A stretch of 64,000 nt of DNA from Proteobacteria bacterium 005FR1 (GCA_026192395.1 WACF01000001.1:1796309-1860308); one strand, 5' to 3'; positions 8,806-20,717 are shown, numbered from the stretch's first letter. Translations and numbers: made by a program. The notes: generated by a model from the sequence alone, not told the origin.

Positions 8806-9447
8806 ATGATCACTCTCTATCGCTTTCCCTACAGCTGCTATGCACTGAAAGTCCAATACCTACTCGCTTACCTGGACTTGCCTCATCGAATCCAGGACGT
8901 CCCTTTCATGGATCGCAGCGAGCTTGTGTCCTTGAGCGGTAAGGTCCTGGTGCCGGTAATCGAGCATGAGGGGACCGTTGTCACGGAGTCGCGGGACATC
9001 TGCGAACATTTGCTCACGCTGCGGGAAAACACACTCGTTCCCGTTGGGCTGGAAGCCGCGGCCTGGGCTTACCTGGACTGGAGTGATCAAACGCTCGAGC
9101 ATGAACTCTTTCGCATCGCCTCCCCAAATATCGCCAGGCGCTTTGCTCGCGCGGACGAGACGGCGATGTTCAAGTTCATCAAAGAACGAAAGTTCGGCAG
9201 CGGCTGCGTCGAGCAGTGGGAACGCGAACAAGGACAGATGGTTGCAACCGCCCGGCGCTTGCTCGAGCCGACCCTCAGAAGTTTGGAACACAATGGCCAC
9301 GTCATTTGCGATCGTATTACGCTGGCGGATTTCTCTTTGGCAGGACATCTTGCGATGGTGGAGTATGCCGACCCAGCATTGCTGGACGAAATCGATCCCC
9401 GTTTGCTGCCATTTCTAAACAGTGTAAGAGAGGCTCGCTGTGACTGA
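8806..9447 (+). CDS. Glutathione S-transferase-like protein
   Basis: The 213-residue product has an N-terminal thioredoxin-like half starting MITLYRFPYSCYALKVQYLL, with VLVPVIEHEGTVVTES as the glutathione-binding cis-Pro segment, and a helical C-terminal half ending in the GST capping motif DRITLADFSLAG. Tyr/Ser/Cys in YSCYALK are candidates for thiol activation. It is only distantly similar to the preceding GST, so it is not a recent duplication. Its stop overlaps the start of the next gene by 8 bp, which implies translational coupling with the sulfurtransferase. Substrate unknown. Confidence 0.8.
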   Translation: MITLYRFPYSCYALKVQYLLAYLDLPHRIQDVPFMDRSELVSLSGKVLVPVIEHEGTVVTESRDICEHLLTLRENTLVPVGLEAAAWAYLDWSDQTLEHELFRIASPNIARRFARADETAMFKFIKERKFGSGCVEQWEREQGQMVATARRLLEPTLRSLEHNGHVICDRITLADFSLAGHLAMVEYADPALLDEIDPRLLPFLNSVREARCD

Positions 9448-10285
9448 ACTCGTCCTCCCTGGTGATCTCGTCGATTCAAAATGGTTGCAGGCAAATCGCC
9501 ATCGGCCCGAACTGATTGTGCTGGATGCCAGTACACCGCCGCCGGGAAAACCTGCACCGACGAGCATCAAAACGATTGCCGGTGCACGACGGTTCGATAT
9601 CGAAGCGGAGTTTTCAGACCACACGACTGCATTGCCGCACATGATGCCTTCTGCCGATCAGTTCGAACGGGAGGCACGCAGGCTCGGCATCCAGCAAAAC
9701 AGTGCGCTGGTGATTTTCGACAACCTGGGGATCTTCTCCGCACCGCGGGCCTGGTGGATGTTCAGAGCCATGGGATTCGACCGCGTGGCCGTATTGAACG
9801 GCGGCTTACCGGCCTGGGAGAACTGTGGCGGTGATATCTCCGATCACTATGCAGCGGCGCCGGAAAGCGGCAACTTCAAGGCCGCGCCTCGCGGAAACTA
9901 CTTCTGCGATGCAGGCCATGTACGGGCCGCGCTGCAGAGTGACAATGCCCACGTGATCGACGCCCGCTCCGCGGATCGTTTCTTCGGCCGTGTCGACGAA
10001 CCGCGTCCCGGCTTGCGACGTGGACATATGCCGGGGGCAGATAACCTACCCTTCGATGCTCTGCTGGAAGGCCAGGCTTATCGCCCGTTAGAGGAACTGG
10101 CGTCTGAACTGGAGAAGATGGGCGCTGAGAAATCGGAGACCCTAATCTTTAGTTGCGGATCAGGCCTCACAGCCGCAGTGGTCGCCCTTGCCGCTCATTT
10201 AAGCGGGTATCGAAACCTTTGCGTTTACGATGGCTCTTGGGCGGAATGGGGTGCCCGGGACGATTTGCCAGCAGACTGCGGCTAA
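9440..10285 (+). CDS. Rhodanese-like sulfurtransferase (thiosulfate or 3-mercaptopyruvate type)
   Basis: The 281-residue protein has two rhodanese domains. The inactive N-terminal domain includes ALVIFDNLGIFSAPRAWWMF and VAVLNGGLPAWE. The catalytic C-terminal domain has HVIDARSADRFFGRVDEPRPGLR and the active-site loop CGSGLTAAVVALA, where Cys near residue 239 forms the persulfide. The loop CGSGxTA favours mercaptopyruvate sulfurtransferase (SseA type) over thiosulfate sulfurtransferase (usually CRKGVTA), but this is an inference. It overlaps the upstream GST by 8 bp and ends in front of the greA terminator. Confidence 0.88.
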   Translation: MTELVLPGDLVDSKWLQANRHRPELIVLDASTPPPGKPAPTSIKTIAGARRFDIEAEFSDHTTALPHMMPSADQFEREARRLGIQQNSALVIFDNLGIFSAPRAWWMFRAMGFDRVAVLNGGLPAWENCGGDISDHYAAAPESGNFKAAPRGNYFCDAGHVRAALQSDNAHVIDARSADRFFGRVDEPRPGLRRGHMPGADNLPFDALLEGQAYRPLEELASELEKMGAEKSETLIFSCGSGLTAAVVALAAHLSGYRNLCVYDGSWAEWGARDDLPADCG

Positions 10286-10307
10286 CGGATGCGGCCTGCG
10301 CCGGAAC

Positions 10308-10330
10308 AAAAAAAGGGGCCGAAGCCCCTT
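10308..10330 (-). terminator. Rho-independent terminator of the greA operon
   Basis: On the minus strand, 25 bases after the greA stop, AAAGGGGC-TTCG-GCCCC is followed by seven T. The UUCG tetraloop with a GC-rich stem and U tract is a textbook intrinsic terminator. In the other direction it can also slow transcription from the convergent sulfurtransferase gene. Confidence 0.9.
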
Positions 10331-10354
10331 TGATCACAAGATCAACATACCACG

Positions 10355-10831
10355 TCAGATATGCTGTACCTTGTCGATCTCGTAAACCACTTCGCCGGAC
10401 GGCGTCTGAACGACTACTTCGTCCCCTTCCATCTTACCAACGAGTGCGCGGGCGATCGGTGAGGTGACGGAGATCTTGTTCGCCTTCACATCCGCTTCAT
10501 CTTCGCCGACGATGGTGTAGGTCTGAGTCTGATCGGTATCTACATTGATGATGTCGACCGTGGAACCGAAGATCACCTTGCCGGTATGCGGAATCTTGGT
10601 GACGTCGATCACCTGAGCATGGCTCAGCTTTCCTTCGATCTCTTGAATGCGGCCTTCGCAGAAACTTTGCTGTTCGCGAGCCGCATGGTACTCCGCGTTT
10701 TCCTTGAGGTCGCCGTGCTCGCGCGCTTCGGCGATAGCCTGGACGATTCGCGGTCGTTCCACTTTCTTGAGCTGATCCAGCTCCTGTCGCAATCGCTCCG
10801 CACCGACCACGGTCATGGGCACTTTGTTCAT
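10355..10831 (-). CDS. greA: Transcription elongation factor GreA
   Basis: GreA rescues backtracked RNA polymerase by stimulating transcript cleavage. The 158-residue protein has the N-terminal coiled coil (about 1-75) with its acidic tip in [19 protein letters not shown], whose Asp and Glu enter the polymerase secondary channel, and the FKBP-like C-terminal domain ending in [14 protein letters not shown]. Its ATG overlaps the carB stop by 4 bp, so it is the last gene of the carA-carB-greA transcript, terminated at 10308-10330. Confidence 0.97.
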   Translation of the reverse strand: MNKVPMTVVGAERLRQELDQLKKVERPRIVQAIAEAREHGDLKENAEYHAAREQQSFCEGRIQEIEGKLSHAQVIDVTKIPHTGKVIFGSTVDIINVDTDQTQTYTIVGEDEADVKANKISVTSPIARALVGKMEGDEVVVQTPSGEVVYEIDKVQHI

Positions 10832-13800
10832 TGCACAATTCTCCTATGGAGCTCTTGTAAGCGTCGCACTTCTCGCAGCGGACCAAAACGCAGCGCCATG
10901 CAGATGGCGGTGGCACCTGCGAGAGTCGTGGTGTAGTAAACGTTGTGATTTTCGGCACTGCGGCGAATGGAAGATGAATCCCGGATCGCCTGTCGACCTT
11001 CAGTGGTGTTGATAACCACGTTGATCTCGTCATTCTTGATCATGTCGACGATGTGCGGTCGCCCCTCGGCAACTTTGTTGACCTGTTTGACTTCAAGTCC
11101 AGCCGCTGCGATCACCTTCGCAGTGCCGCGAGTGGCCACCAGGGCGAAGCCCAGATCAGCCAGCTCTTTGGCGACCGGCACGATACCATCTTTGTCGAAG
11201 TCCCGCACACTGAGGAAGGCGGTGCCCGATGACGGAATCGCTTCGCCGGCGCCTTCCTGCGCCTTGGCGTAGGCCTCTGCAAAAGTATCGCCAACCCCCA
11301 TAACTTCACCAGTGGACTTCATCTCGGGACCGAGGATCGGATCCACTGCCGGGAATTTATTGAAGGGGAAGACGGCCTCCTTCACGCTGTAATAATCGGG
11401 CACGATCTCGCGAGTAAAGCCCTGCTCGGCCAGCGTGCGGCCGGCCTGACAGCGCGCGGCTACTTTGGCCAGAGACACGCCGATGCACTTGGACACGAAA
11501 GGCACCGTGCGCGAGGCGCGCGGGTTCACTTCGATCACATAGATCTCGCCGTCCTGGTAGGCCAGCTGAACATTCATCAGACCGACCACGCCAAGCTCAA
11601 GCGCCATCTGCTTGACCTGCTCGCGCATCTCGTCCTGAACTTTCATGTCGAGGGAGTACGGCGGCAGCGAGCAGGCCGAGTCACCGGAGTGAACGCCGCA
11701 CTGTTCGATGTGCTGCATGATTGCGCCGATGATCACTTCCTTGCCGTCGCTGACTGCGTCGATGTCGACTTCGATAGCATTGTTGAGGAAGTGGTCGAGC
11801 AGTACCGGTGCGTCTTCGGAGACCTGCACCGCGCTGGTCATGTAGGTGTGCAATTCCGATTGATCGTAAACGATTTCCATTGCGCGACCGCCCAGCACAT
11901 AGGAAGGTCGCACTACCAGCGGATAGCCCACCTTGTCTGCGACCTTCAGCGCTTCTTCCAGCGAGCGCACGATCGCGTTCGGCGGCTGACGCAGGCCGAG
12001 AGTATTGATCATCTGCTGGAAGCGCTCGCGATCTTCAGCGCGATCGATGGCGTCCGGCGAAGTACCGATAATCGGCACACCTTCTTTCTCCAGAGCGCGG
12101 GCCAGCTTCAGCGGCGTTTGGCCACCGAACTGCACGATCACGCCCTTGGGTTTTTCCTTCTGAACGATTTCCAGCACATCTTCCAGTGTTACCGGCTCGA
12201 AATAGAGGCGGTCGGAGGTGTCGTAATCGGTGGAAACCGTTTCGGGGTTACAGTTGACCATGATGGTCTCGTAACCGTCTTCGCGCATGGCGAGTGCCGC
12301 GTGCACGCAGCAGTAATCGAATTCGATCCCTTGTCCAATGCGGTTGGGACCGCCGCCGAGGACGAGGATTTTGTCGCGGTTACTGGGCTGCGATTCGCAT
12401 TCTTCCTCGTAGGTGGAATACATGTAGGCGGTCGACGTGGAGAACTCGGCCGCGCAGGTATCCACGCGCTTGTAAACCGGACGGATGTCGAGTGAGTGAC
12501 GGTATTCACGTACCGCCCTTTCCTTCTGACCGAGAATCGTGCCGAGGCGATGATCGGAGAAGCCCTTGCGCTTCAAACGGAACATTTCGTCTGCGGTAAT
12601 GGAGGTGAGTGCGCGACCTTCGAGCGCCTGCTCGGTTTTGACGAGGTCCTCGATCTGCACCAGGAACCAGGGGTCGATATGCGAGCTTTCGAAAACTTCT
12701 TCCACGCTCATCCCCGCACGGAAAGCATCCGCCACGTACCAGATGCGCTTGGCGCCGGGGGTGGTGAGATCGCGGCGGATCTGCTCCATCGCAGTCGAGC
12801 TTTTAAGGTCTACATAGGGCTCGAAGCCGGCGGAACCAACTTCAAGGCCGCGCAGCGCCTTCTGCATGGACTCCTGGAAAGTACGGCCGATAGCCATTAC
12901 TTCACCGACGGATTTCATCTGAGTGGTCAGACGCGCATCGGCTTCGCCGAATTTCTCGAAAGTGAAGCGGGGAATCTTGGTAACTACGTAATCGATACTG
13001 GGCTCGAAGGATGCCGGAGTCGCGCCGCCGGTGATTTCGTTTTGCAGCTCGTCGAGGGTGTAACCCACCGCCAGCTTCGCCGCCACTTTGGCGATCGGGA
13101 AGCCGGTCGCCTTGGAAGCCAGTGCGGAGGAACGGGACACTCGCGGATTCATTTCGATGACCACGAGTCGGCCATCTTCCGGATTCACCGCAAACTGCAC
13201 GTTGGAACCGCCGGTTTCGACGCCGATCTCACGCAGCACCTTGATGGAGGCGTCGCGCATGATCTGGTATTCCTTGTCGGTCAGCGTTTGCGCCGGTGCA
13301 ATGGTAATAGAGTCGCCAGTGTGCACGCCCATCGGGTCGAAGTTCTCGATGGAGCAGACGATGATGCAGTTGTCGTTCTTGTCCCGGACGACTTCCATCT
13401 CGAATTCTTTCCAGCCGATCAGGGATTCGTCGATCAGCAGTTCGTTGATCGGCGACAGGTCCAGACCGCGCACGCAGATTTCTTCGAACTCTTCCCAGTT
13501 GTAAGCGATACCGCCGCCCGAGCCGCCCATGGTGAAGGACGGGCGAATGATGCAAGGGAAGCCGAATTCCTTCGGCACTTCCAAGGCCTCTTCGAGTGTG
13601 TGAACGATCTTCGCTCGCGCACACTCCAGGCCGATTTTTTTCATGGCCTCGTCGAAGCGGCTGCGGTCTTCCGCCTTGTCGATCGCGTCCTCGTTGGCGC
13701 CAATCAGCTCAACCCCGAATTCTTCCAGCACGCCGTTGCGGTGCAGGTCCAGCGCACAGTTCAGCGCTGTCTGACCGCCCATGGTGGGGAGCACCGCATC

Positions 13801-14049
13801 CGGGCGCTCCTTCTCGATGATGCTGCGCACCGTCTGCCAGGTAATGGGCTCGATGTAGGTGGCATCGGCCATCGCCGGATCGGTCATGATGGTCGCGGGG
13901 TTGGAGTTCACCAGAATGACCCGGAAGCCTTCTTCGCGCAGCGCCTTACAGGCCTGCGCACCGGAGTAGTCAAACTCGCAAGCCTGGCCAATGACGATCG
14001 GGCCGGCCCCAATGATCAGAATGGATTGAATGTCGGTACGTTTTGGCAT
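10828..14049 (-). CDS. carB: Carbamoyl-phosphate synthase large subunit
   Basis: CarB makes carbamoyl phosphate from bicarbonate, ATP and glutamine-derived ammonia for arginine and pyrimidine synthesis. The 1073-residue length is the family norm. The protein shows two homologous ATP-grasp halves, each with a family signature ([12 protein letters not shown] replaced here by [12 protein letters not shown] near residue 170 and [12 protein letters not shown] near 710), [18 protein letters not shown] in the first half and [15 protein letters not shown] in the second, and a C-terminal MGS-like allosteric domain starting near 930. It is preceded by carA after an unusual 83-bp repeat-filled gap and overlaps greA by 4 bp. 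Confidence 0.98.
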   Translation of the reverse strand: MPKRTDIQSILIIGAGPIVIGQACEFDYSGAQACKALREEGFRVILVNSNPATIMTDPAMADATYIEPITWQTVRSIIEKERPDAVLPTMGGQTALNCALDLHRNGVLEEFGVELIGANEDAIDKAEDRSRFDEAMKKIGLECARAKIVHTLEEALEVPKEFGFPCIIRPSFTMGGSGGGIAYNWEEFEEICVRGLDLSPINELLIDESLIGWKEFEMEVVRDKNDNCIIVCSIENFDPMGVHTGDSITIAPAQTLTDKEYQIMRDASIKVLREIGVETGGSNVQFAVNPEDGRLVVIEMNPRVSRSSALASKATGFPIAKVAAKLAVGYTLDELQNEITGGATPASFEPSIDYVVTKIPRFTFEKFGEADARLTTQMKSVGEVMAIGRTFQESMQKALRGLEVGSAGFEPYVDLKSSTAMEQIRRDLTTPGAKRIWYVADAFRAGMSVEEVFESSHIDPWFLVQIEDLVKTEQALEGRALTSITADEMFRLKRKGFSDHRLGTILGQKERAVREYRHSLDIRPVYKRVDTCAAEFSTSTAYMYSTYEEECESQPSNRDKILVLGGGPNRIGQGIEFDYCCVHAALAMREDGYETIMVNCNPETVSTDYDTSDRLYFEPVTLEDVLEIVQKEKPKGVIVQFGGQTPLKLARALEKEGVPIIGTSPDAIDRAEDRERFQQMINTLGLRQPPNAIVRSLEEALKVADKVGYPLVVRPSYVLGGRAMEIVYDQSELHTYMTSAVQVSEDAPVLLDHFLNNAIEVDIDAVSDGKEVIIGAIMQHIEQCGVHSGDSACSLPPYSLDMKVQDEMREQVKQMALELGVVGLMNVQLAYQDGEIYVIEVNPRASRTVPFVSKCIGVSLAKVAARCQAGRTLAEQGFTREIVPDYYSVKEAVFPFNKFPAVDPILGPEMKSTGEVMGVGDTFAEAYAKAQEGAGEAIPSSGTAFLSVRDFDKDGIVPVAKELADLGFALVATRGTAKVIAAAGLEVKQVNKVAEGRPHIVDMIKNDEINVVINTTEGRQAIRDSSSIRRSAENHNVYYTTTLAGATAICMALRFGPLREVRRLQELHRRIVQ

Positions 14050-14065
14050 TTTGTCTCCGGGGGAG

Positions 14066-14150
14066 GTGAGATGTGAGATGTAAGATGTAAGACGAAAGAG
14101 ACAGGATCACCGCCTGTCTGTCATCTCACATCTCACGTCTTACGTCTCTC
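14066..14150. repeat. Inverted heptamer arrays between carA and carB
   Basis: The plus strand reads gtgagat, gtgagat, gtaagat, gtaagac from 14066 to 14093, then a small hairpin (gacagg/cctgtc), then the reverse-complement units atctcac, atctcac, gtcttac, gtctctc from 14123 to 14150. The two arrays are thus inverted and would make a long imperfect stem in the carA-carB mRNA. The TGA stop of carA (14133-14135) lies inside the right array, so the last residues of CarA (ERRKT) are encoded by repeat units. Confidence 0.85.
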
Positions 14151-15284
14151 TTTCATTAACTCTATAAAGTGTTCAAACAGCGGCGCTACGTCGTGCGGAC
14201 CCGGGCTCGCTTCCGGGTGGCCCTGAAAGCTGAATGCGGGCCTGTCGGTACGGTGAATGCCTTGCAAAGTGCCGTCGAACAGCGAGCGATGAGTCGCCAT
14301 CAGGTTTTCGGTCAGGCTGTCGTCGTCGACGGCGAAGCCGTGGTTCTGACTGGTGATCATCACATTCTTTTTCTGCAGGTCCTGAACCGGATGATTGGCA
14401 CCGTGGTGGCCGAACTTCATCTTCCGGGTACGGGCACCACTCGCGAGTCCGAGAAGCTGGTGGCCGAGGCAAATGCCGAAGGTAGGCACGCCCGCTTCGA
14501 CGATTTCCCGAATTGCTTCAATCGCGTAGGTACAGGGCTCCGGGTCGCCGGGACCGTTGGACAGGAATACCCCGTCGGGTTCCATCGCGAGTACGTCCTT
14601 CGCCGGCGTTTCGGCGGGCACTACGATCAGCTCGCAGCCCTGATCGACAAGGATGCGCAGGATGTTGCGCTTGACCCCGAAATCGTAGGCAACCACTTTG
14701 TAGCGCTCGCCCTTCGGCGGCTGTTTGAAATGCTTGCCCAGTTCCCAGGTGCCTTCTTCCCAGGGGTAGACCTTGTCGGTCGAAACTACTTTGGCCAAAT
14801 CCATGCCTTTGAGGCCGGGGAAGGCTCTCGCTTCAGCGAGCGCTTTCTCTTCGTCGATGTCGCCAGCCATCAGGCAGCCGTTCTGGGCGCCTTTGTCGCG
14901 CAGCAGCCGGGTCAGACGGCGGGTATCGATGTCGGCAATGCCCACTACATTGTGCGCCTTCAGGTAGTCATCCAGGCTTTGCTGTTTGCGGAAATTGCTG
15001 GCCACCAGCGGCAGATCGCGAATGACCAGGCCGGCCGCCCAGACTTGCGGGCATTCCTCGTCTTCGACATTCGCTCCCACATTGCCGATGTGCGGGTAGG
15101 TGAGCGTGACGATCTGTCTGGCATACGACGGATCCGTGAGAATCTCCTGATAGCCAGTCATGGCGGTGTTGAAGACTATTTCGCCGGTGGAGATTCCGTC
15201 GGCGCCGATGGCGATGCCCCGGAAAATAGTGCCGTCTTCGAGAGCCAGAATGGCAGGTCGGTGGGCCGCTGATGTCAAGTTCAT
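14133..15284 (-). CDS. carA: Carbamoyl-phosphate synthase small subunit
   Basis: CarA is the glutaminase subunit that feeds ammonia to CarB. The 383-residue protein has an N-terminal domain ([26 protein letters not shown]) and a C-terminal class I glutamine amidotransferase domain with the nucleophile Cys272 in [13 protein letters not shown] and the His-Glu pair in [10 protein letters not shown] near 356. The C-terminus ends in a repeat-encoded ERRKT in place of the usual tail. It starts the carA-carB-greA unit, with a terminator or attenuator hairpin about 140 bases upstream. Confidence 0.97.
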   Translation of the reverse strand: MNLTSAAHRPAILALEDGTIFRGIAIGADGISTGEIVFNTAMTGYQEILTDPSYARQIVTLTYPHIGNVGANVEDEECPQVWAAGLVIRDLPLVASNFRKQQSLDDYLKAHNVVGIADIDTRRLTRLLRDKGAQNGCLMAGDIDEEKALAEARAFPGLKGMDLAKVVSTDKVYPWEEGTWELGKHFKQPPKGERYKVVAYDFGVKRNILRILVDQGCELIVVPAETPAKDVLAMEPDGVFLSNGPGDPEPCTYAIEAIREIVEAGVPTFGICLGHQLLGLASGARTRKMKFGHHGANHPVQDLQKKNVMITSQNHGFAVDDDSLTENLMATHRSLFDGTLQGIHRTDRPAFSFQGHPEASPGPHDVAPLFEHFIELMKERRKT

Positions 15285-15806
15285 CTCCTCGTCGTCTACC
15301 CGGGTGTCAGGCTGTGCTCAGATCCACTCGTGGGGGATTTGGGCGCGCGCCTGCTCGCGCCTGGTCCCGGTCGGGAGCAGGCCGCGATTTGTGAATGGGG
15401 GAAGTTGCCAACAAATGGTCGAAAAAAAGCGAGATGAAACGCGTGGCTTCATCTCGCTTTCTGGTGTTCTACACTCACGGTTGAAGATCTATGCATCTAC
15501 CGTTTCTTCGACCTGAAAGGTCGACCTTTGTTGAATCTGTCCGCTTTGTTGCGTCGGGGTTCCCGAACGCTGGGATCTGGCTGCAGACTACGCGTGATTC
15601 GGCGCAGTAGCTACTTACTAGGCCTGCTTAAACCTGCCAGAAATTCCCGGTCTGCCGTGCTCACTCGCCGCGCAGGTGGGGCGATTCGGAGCTGGGGGGG
15701 CTGACGCAACTTGGGGGCGCATTCTACTTGAAAGCCCTGGGACATGTCCAACGCTCAGGCCGCGAATCGGAACATTTCTTGGCCGCCGGGCATGAGCTTT
15801 CCAGCT
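15285..15806. other. dapB-carA intergenic region
   Basis: The 522-bp gap must contain the carA promoter and holds the hairpin terminator listed separately at 15422-15460. I see no ORF with family resemblance and no recognisable riboswitch. Several short inverted repeats occur around 15500-15530 (acctgaaaggtcgacct), whose role is unknown. Confidence 0.5.
15422..15460 (-). terminator. Intrinsic terminator or attenuator upstream of carA
   Basis: On the minus strand AAAGCGAGATGAA pairs with TTCATCTCGCTTT and is followed by a run of T. It lies about 350 bases after dapB and 138 bases before the carA start. It may simply end the dapB transcript, or act as an attenuator in a carA leader; the sequence does not decide between these. 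Confidence 0.8.
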
Positions 15807-17203
<1,397 letters not shown>

Positions 17204-17209
17204 TGGCAG

Positions 17210-17406
17210 GTGAGACGTTAGACGTGAGATGTAAGATGGAAGAGACAAATTGTGCCAATCCTCATTGTCATCTTTTTGGCCACCACTGACTACCCGTTTC
17301 TTTTCGGCTGCAATAAATGGCGGACGTCATCGTCTCACATCTCACATCTCACATCTCACCGCCAGGCGACTGGCGACTGGCGACTGGCGACTGGCGACTG
17401 GCAACT
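17210..17406. repeat. Three heptamer arrays between DUF502 and dnaJ
   Basis: Five units gtgagac, gttagac, gtgagat, gtaagat, ggaagag run from 17210 to 17244. After 87 bp come four units in the reverse orientation (gtctcac, then three atctcac) at 17332-17359. Immediately after, a second repeat family starts: ggcgact five times and ggcaact once, 17365-17406. The last unit supplies part of the dnaJ TAG stop (17405-17407). The first array also occupies the region just upstream of the DUF502 start. Confidence 0.9.
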
Positions 17407-18532
17407 AAATCTTCATGTCCCCGAAGAAATTCTTCATCCCCTCAAACCAGCTGCTTTGCCGCGGCGAGTTTTTGTTGTCGGACATGCTGTCCTGAAACTC
17501 GCGCAGGAGTTCCTTTTGCTTGCTGTTGAGATTGACCGGGGTCTCCACTACCACACGACACATAAGGTCGCCGGGGGCACCGCCGCGCACCGGGGTCACG
17601 CCCTTGCCGCGCAGGCGGAACAGTTTCCCGGTCTGGGTTTCCGCCGGGACTTTCAGTTTCACCCGACCGTCGAGGGTGGGCACCTCCAGTTCGCCACCGA
17701 GAGCAGCATCCACGAAGCTGATTGGAACTTCGCAATAAAGGTTCTTGCCGTCGCGCTCGAAAAACTCGTGGGGCTTGACCGCAACCTGTACGTAGAGGTC
17801 GCCGGGAGGCCCACCTTCCATGCCCGCTTCGCCTTCGCCCGCCAGCCGAATGCGATCCCCGCTGTCCACACCGGGCGGCACTTTGACCGACAGGGTCTTG
17901 GTTTCCTCCACGCGGCCCTGACCGTGGCAGGTGCGACAAGGGTCGGTGATGATGCTGCCGCGACCGCGACAGTTGGGACAGGTCTGCTGAACTGAGAAGA
18001 AACCCTGCTGCATCCGAACCTGGCCGATACCGCCACAGGTGGTACAGGTGCTCGGCCGGCTGCCTTCACGGCTGCCAGTGCCGTCGCAGGGCTCACAGGC
18101 AACCAGGGTGGGGACTTTGATCTGAACTGTGGTGCCGCGGACGGCGTCTTCCAGGCTCAGTTCGAGGGTATAGCGGAGGTCCGCGCCGCGGGAGGGGCCG
18201 CCCCGGCCGCGGCCACCGGCTGCGCCAAATATGTCTCCGAACACATCGCCGAAAATATCGCTGAAGTTGCCGAAGCCGCCGGCTCCGCCGCCCATGCCGC
18301 CAGCGCCGCTCACACCTGCATGACCAAACTGATCGTAGGCCGCGCGCTTGTCCGCATCCGACAGCACTTCGTACGCTTCGCTGGCCTCCTTGAACTTGTC
18401 TTCCGCGGTTTTATCGTCCGGGTTTCGGTCCGGGTGGCACTTCATCGCAATGCGACGATAGGCCTTCTTCAGCTCCTGCTCCGAGGCCCCTTTACTCACA
18501 CCCAAAACTTCGTAGTAATCGCGCTTTGACAT
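17405..18532 (-). CDS. dnaJ: Chaperone DnaJ (Hsp40)
   Basis: DnaJ delivers substrates to DnaK and stimulates its ATPase. The 375-residue protein has the J domain with His33-Pro34-Asp35, a Gly/Phe-rich linker (about 75-110, [19 protein letters not shown]), four zinc-binding CxxCxGxG repeats ([32 protein letters not shown], about 146-212), and the C-terminal peptide-binding domains. It lies downstream of dnaK by about 138 bp that contain a strong hairpin. Its stop codon abuts a heptamer array. Confidence 0.97.
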   Translation of the reverse strand: MSKRDYYEVLGVSKGASEQELKKAYRRIAMKCHPDRNPDDKTAEDKFKEASEAYEVLSDADKRAAYDQFGHAGVSGAGGMGGGAGGFGNFSDIFGDVFGDIFGAAGGRGRGGPSRGADLRYTLELSLEDAVRGTTVQIKVPTLVACEPCDGTGSREGSRPSTCTTCGGIGQVRMQQGFFSVQQTCPNCRGRGSIITDPCRTCHGQGRVEETKTLSVKVPPGVDSGDRIRLAGEGEAGMEGGPPGDLYVQVAVKPHEFFERDGKNLYCEVPISFVDAALGGELEVPTLDGRVKLKVPAETQTGKLFRLRGKGVTPVRGGAPGDLMCRVVVETPVNLNSKQKELLREFQDSMSDNKNSPRQSSWFEGMKNFFGDMKI

Positions 18533-18607
18533 TCGGTTTACTTTTCACGGTTTATAAAACAAAAAATCCGGATTCGATTACCCGCGCAATCTACCCCGGC
18601 CAAACGC

Positions 18608-18638
18608 GCGTAACGCGGGAAGAATCCCGCGTTACGCC
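18608..18638. other. Perfect 13-bp hairpin in the dnaK-dnaJ gap
   Basis: gcgtaacgcggga and tcccgcgttacgc flank a 4-base loop (agaa). No T run follows on the minus strand, so it is not a normal terminator. Its place after dnaK suggests an mRNA 3'-end stabiliser or partial terminator that sets the DnaK to DnaJ ratio; this is inference. Confidence 0.75.
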
Positions 18639-18646
18639 TTGTTCAC

Positions 18647-18667
18647 TAGCGACTAGCGACCAGCCGC
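18647..18667. repeat. Short heptamer array next to the dnaK stop
   Basis: Two tagcgac units followed by cagccgc lie 4-24 bp beyond the dnaK stop codon. They resemble the ggcgact family found at dnaJ and at recN/fur, with one or two changes per unit. Confidence 0.55.
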
Positions 18668-18670
18668 TTT

Positions 18671-20599
18671 TTACTTCTTGTCGTCCTTAACCTCTTCGAA
18701 TTCCGCATCCACAGCGCCCTCTTCCCCTTGCTGCTGCTCTTGCTGTGCGCCGCCGGCTTGCTCGCCGCCCGCTCCGGCCTCGGCCTGAGCGTACATCTTC
18801 TGCGCCAGCGAACCGGAAGCTTCGGTCAGTTTAGTCGTAGCGGCGTCGATTTTCTCCTTGTCGTCGCCCTTGACCACCTCTTCGGCTTCCTTAAGGGCCG
18901 CTTCGATCGCAGACTTCTCGTCGGCAGTGGCTTTATCGCCAGCTTCCTCCAGGGTTTTGCGAGTCGCGTGGATCAGGCCTTCCAGCGTGTTGCGCGCGGA
19001 TACCAGTTCCTCGAACTTGCGGTCCGCTTCGGCATTCGCTTCGGCGTCCTTGACCATCTTCTCGATCTCGTCGTCGCTCAGACCGGAAGAGGCCTTGATC
19101 ACAATGGACTGCTCCTTGCCGGTGGCCTTGTCTTTCGCGCTTACGTTCAGGATACCGTTCGCATCGATGTCGAAGGTCACTTCGATCTGTGGCAGGCCGC
19201 GTGGCGCGGGCGGAATGTCAGCCAGGTCGAATCGACCCAGTGACTTGTTCTGGGCCGCCTGCTTGCGCTCGCCCTGGACCACGTGAATGGTCACTGCCGT
19301 CTGGTTGTCTTCCGCAGTCGAGAACACCTGCGACTTCTTGGTCGGGATGGTGGTGTTCTTCTCGATCAGCGGCGTGGCCACGCCGCCCATGGTTTCGATA
19401 CCAAGGGTCAGCGGAGTCACATCCAGCAGCAGAACGTCTTTCACATCACCGGACAGTACCGCACCCTGGATGGCCGCACCCATGGCAACGGCTTCATCGG
19501 GGTTGACGTCCTTGCGCGGCTCTTTGCCGAAGAACTCGGCCACTTTCTTCTGCACCATCGGCATGCGGGTCTGACCGCCCACCAGGATCACATCGCTGAT
19601 GTCGTTGACCGACACACCGGAATCCTGGATTGCGATCTTCACCGGCTCGAGTGAGCGCTGCACCAGGTCTTCCACCAGCGACTCCAGCTTGGCGCGGGTC
19701 AGCTTCACCACCAGGTGCTTGGGACCAGTGGCGTCTGCAGTGATATAGGGCAGGTTCACCTCGGTCTGCTGGCTGGAGGACAGCTCGATCTTGGCTTTCT
19801 CGGCCGCCTCCTTCAGACGCTGGAGAGCCAGCGGGTCTTTGTGCAGATCGATGCCGTTGGTCTTCTTGAATTCTTCCGCGAGATATTCGATCAGACGCAG
19901 GTCGAAGTCTTCACCGCCAAGGAAGGTGTCACCATTGGTGGACAGCACTTCAAACTGGTGCTCGCCGTCCACATCGGCGATTTCGATGATGGAGATATCG
20001 AAGGTACCACCACCCAGGTCGTATACCGCGATGGTGCGATCACCTTTCGCCTTGTCCATGCCGTAGGCCAGTGCCGCGGCGGTGGGCTCGTTGATGATTC
20101 GCTTCACTTCGAGACCGGCGATCTTGCCAGCGTCCTTGGTTGCCTGACGCTGAGAGTCGTTGAAGTAAGCAGGCACGGTGATTACCGCCTCGGTGACTTT
20201 CTCACCCAGGTAATCTTCCGCGGTCTTCTTCATTTTCTTCAGCACTTCGGCGGAAATCTGCGGCGGGGCCTTCTTGTCATCAGCCACTTCCACCCAGGCG
20301 TCGCCGTTGTCGGCCTCGACGATTTTGTAGGGCACCATTTTGATGTCTTTCTGTACCACATCGTCCTTGAACTTGCGGCCGATCAGACGCTTCACCGCAA
20401 ACAGGGTGTTGTGCGGGTTGGTCACTGCCTGGCGCTTGGCGCTCTGGCCGACCAGGATTTCTTTGTCTTCGGTAAAGGCGACGATGGACGGCGTGGTGCG
20501 ATCACCTTCCGCGTTCTCGATTACCTTGGCCTTGCCACCTTCCTGGATCGCCACACAGGAGTTGGTCGTACCCAGGTCAATGCCGATGATTCTGCCCAT
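18671..20599 (-). CDS. dnaK: Chaperone DnaK (Hsp70)
   Basis: DnaK is the ATP-dependent cytosolic chaperone. The 642-residue protein starts [17 protein letters not shown], has the phosphate loops [15 protein letters not shown] near 195 and [13 protein letters not shown] near 340, the linker [14 protein letters not shown] near 390, a beta-sandwich substrate domain and helical lid, and a Gln/Gly-rich tail ending in the conserved EEVKDDKK. It sits between grpE and dnaJ in the canonical order, with a possible additional sigma-32 promoter in the grpE-dnaK gap. Confidence 0.98.
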   Translation of the reverse strand: MGRIIGIDLGTTNSCVAIQEGGKAKVIENAEGDRTTPSIVAFTEDKEILVGQSAKRQAVTNPHNTLFAVKRLIGRKFKDDVVQKDIKMVPYKIVEADNGDAWVEVADDKKAPPQISAEVLKKMKKTAEDYLGEKVTEAVITVPAYFNDSQRQATKDAGKIAGLEVKRIINEPTAAALAYGMDKAKGDRTIAVYDLGGGTFDISIIEIADVDGEHQFEVLSTNGDTFLGGEDFDLRLIEYLAEEFKKTNGIDLHKDPLALQRLKEAAEKAKIELSSSQQTEVNLPYITADATGPKHLVVKLTRAKLESLVEDLVQRSLEPVKIAIQDSGVSVNDISDVILVGGQTRMPMVQKKVAEFFGKEPRKDVNPDEAVAMGAAIQGAVLSGDVKDVLLLDVTPLTLGIETMGGVATPLIEKNTTIPTKKSQVFSTAEDNQTAVTIHVVQGERKQAAQNKSLGRFDLADIPPAPRGLPQIEVTFDIDANGILNVSAKDKATGKEQSIVIKASSGLSDDEIEKMVKDAEANAEADRKFEELVSARNTLEGLIHATRKTLEEAGDKATADEKSAIEAALKEAEEVVKGDDKEKIDAATTKLTEASGSLAQKMYAQAEAGAGGEQAGGAQQEQQQGEEGAVDAEFEEVKDDKK

Positions 20600-20717
20600 A
20601 TGATTAGTCTCCCAAAATGTTCGTTCGCGTTGGCCCGGTGCCGACCGGGGTGGTCGTGGACCTTGCCTGAATCAGTCTTCGCTTTCGTAGAAAGCAGAGT
20701 GAAAATTCGTTGCTAGC

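Noticed and set aside
12496-14076. 526-codon plus-strand ORF opposite carB
   Set aside because: It is an antisense shadow of a strongly conserved gene in GC-rich DNA; no family resemblance.
14169-15272. 367-codon plus-strand ORF opposite carA
   Set aside because: Antisense shadow of carA; no recognisable domain or ribosome-binding site.
19715-20716. 333-codon plus-strand ORF opposite dnaK
   Set aside because: Antisense shadow; dnaK is certain and the ORF protein has no family pattern.
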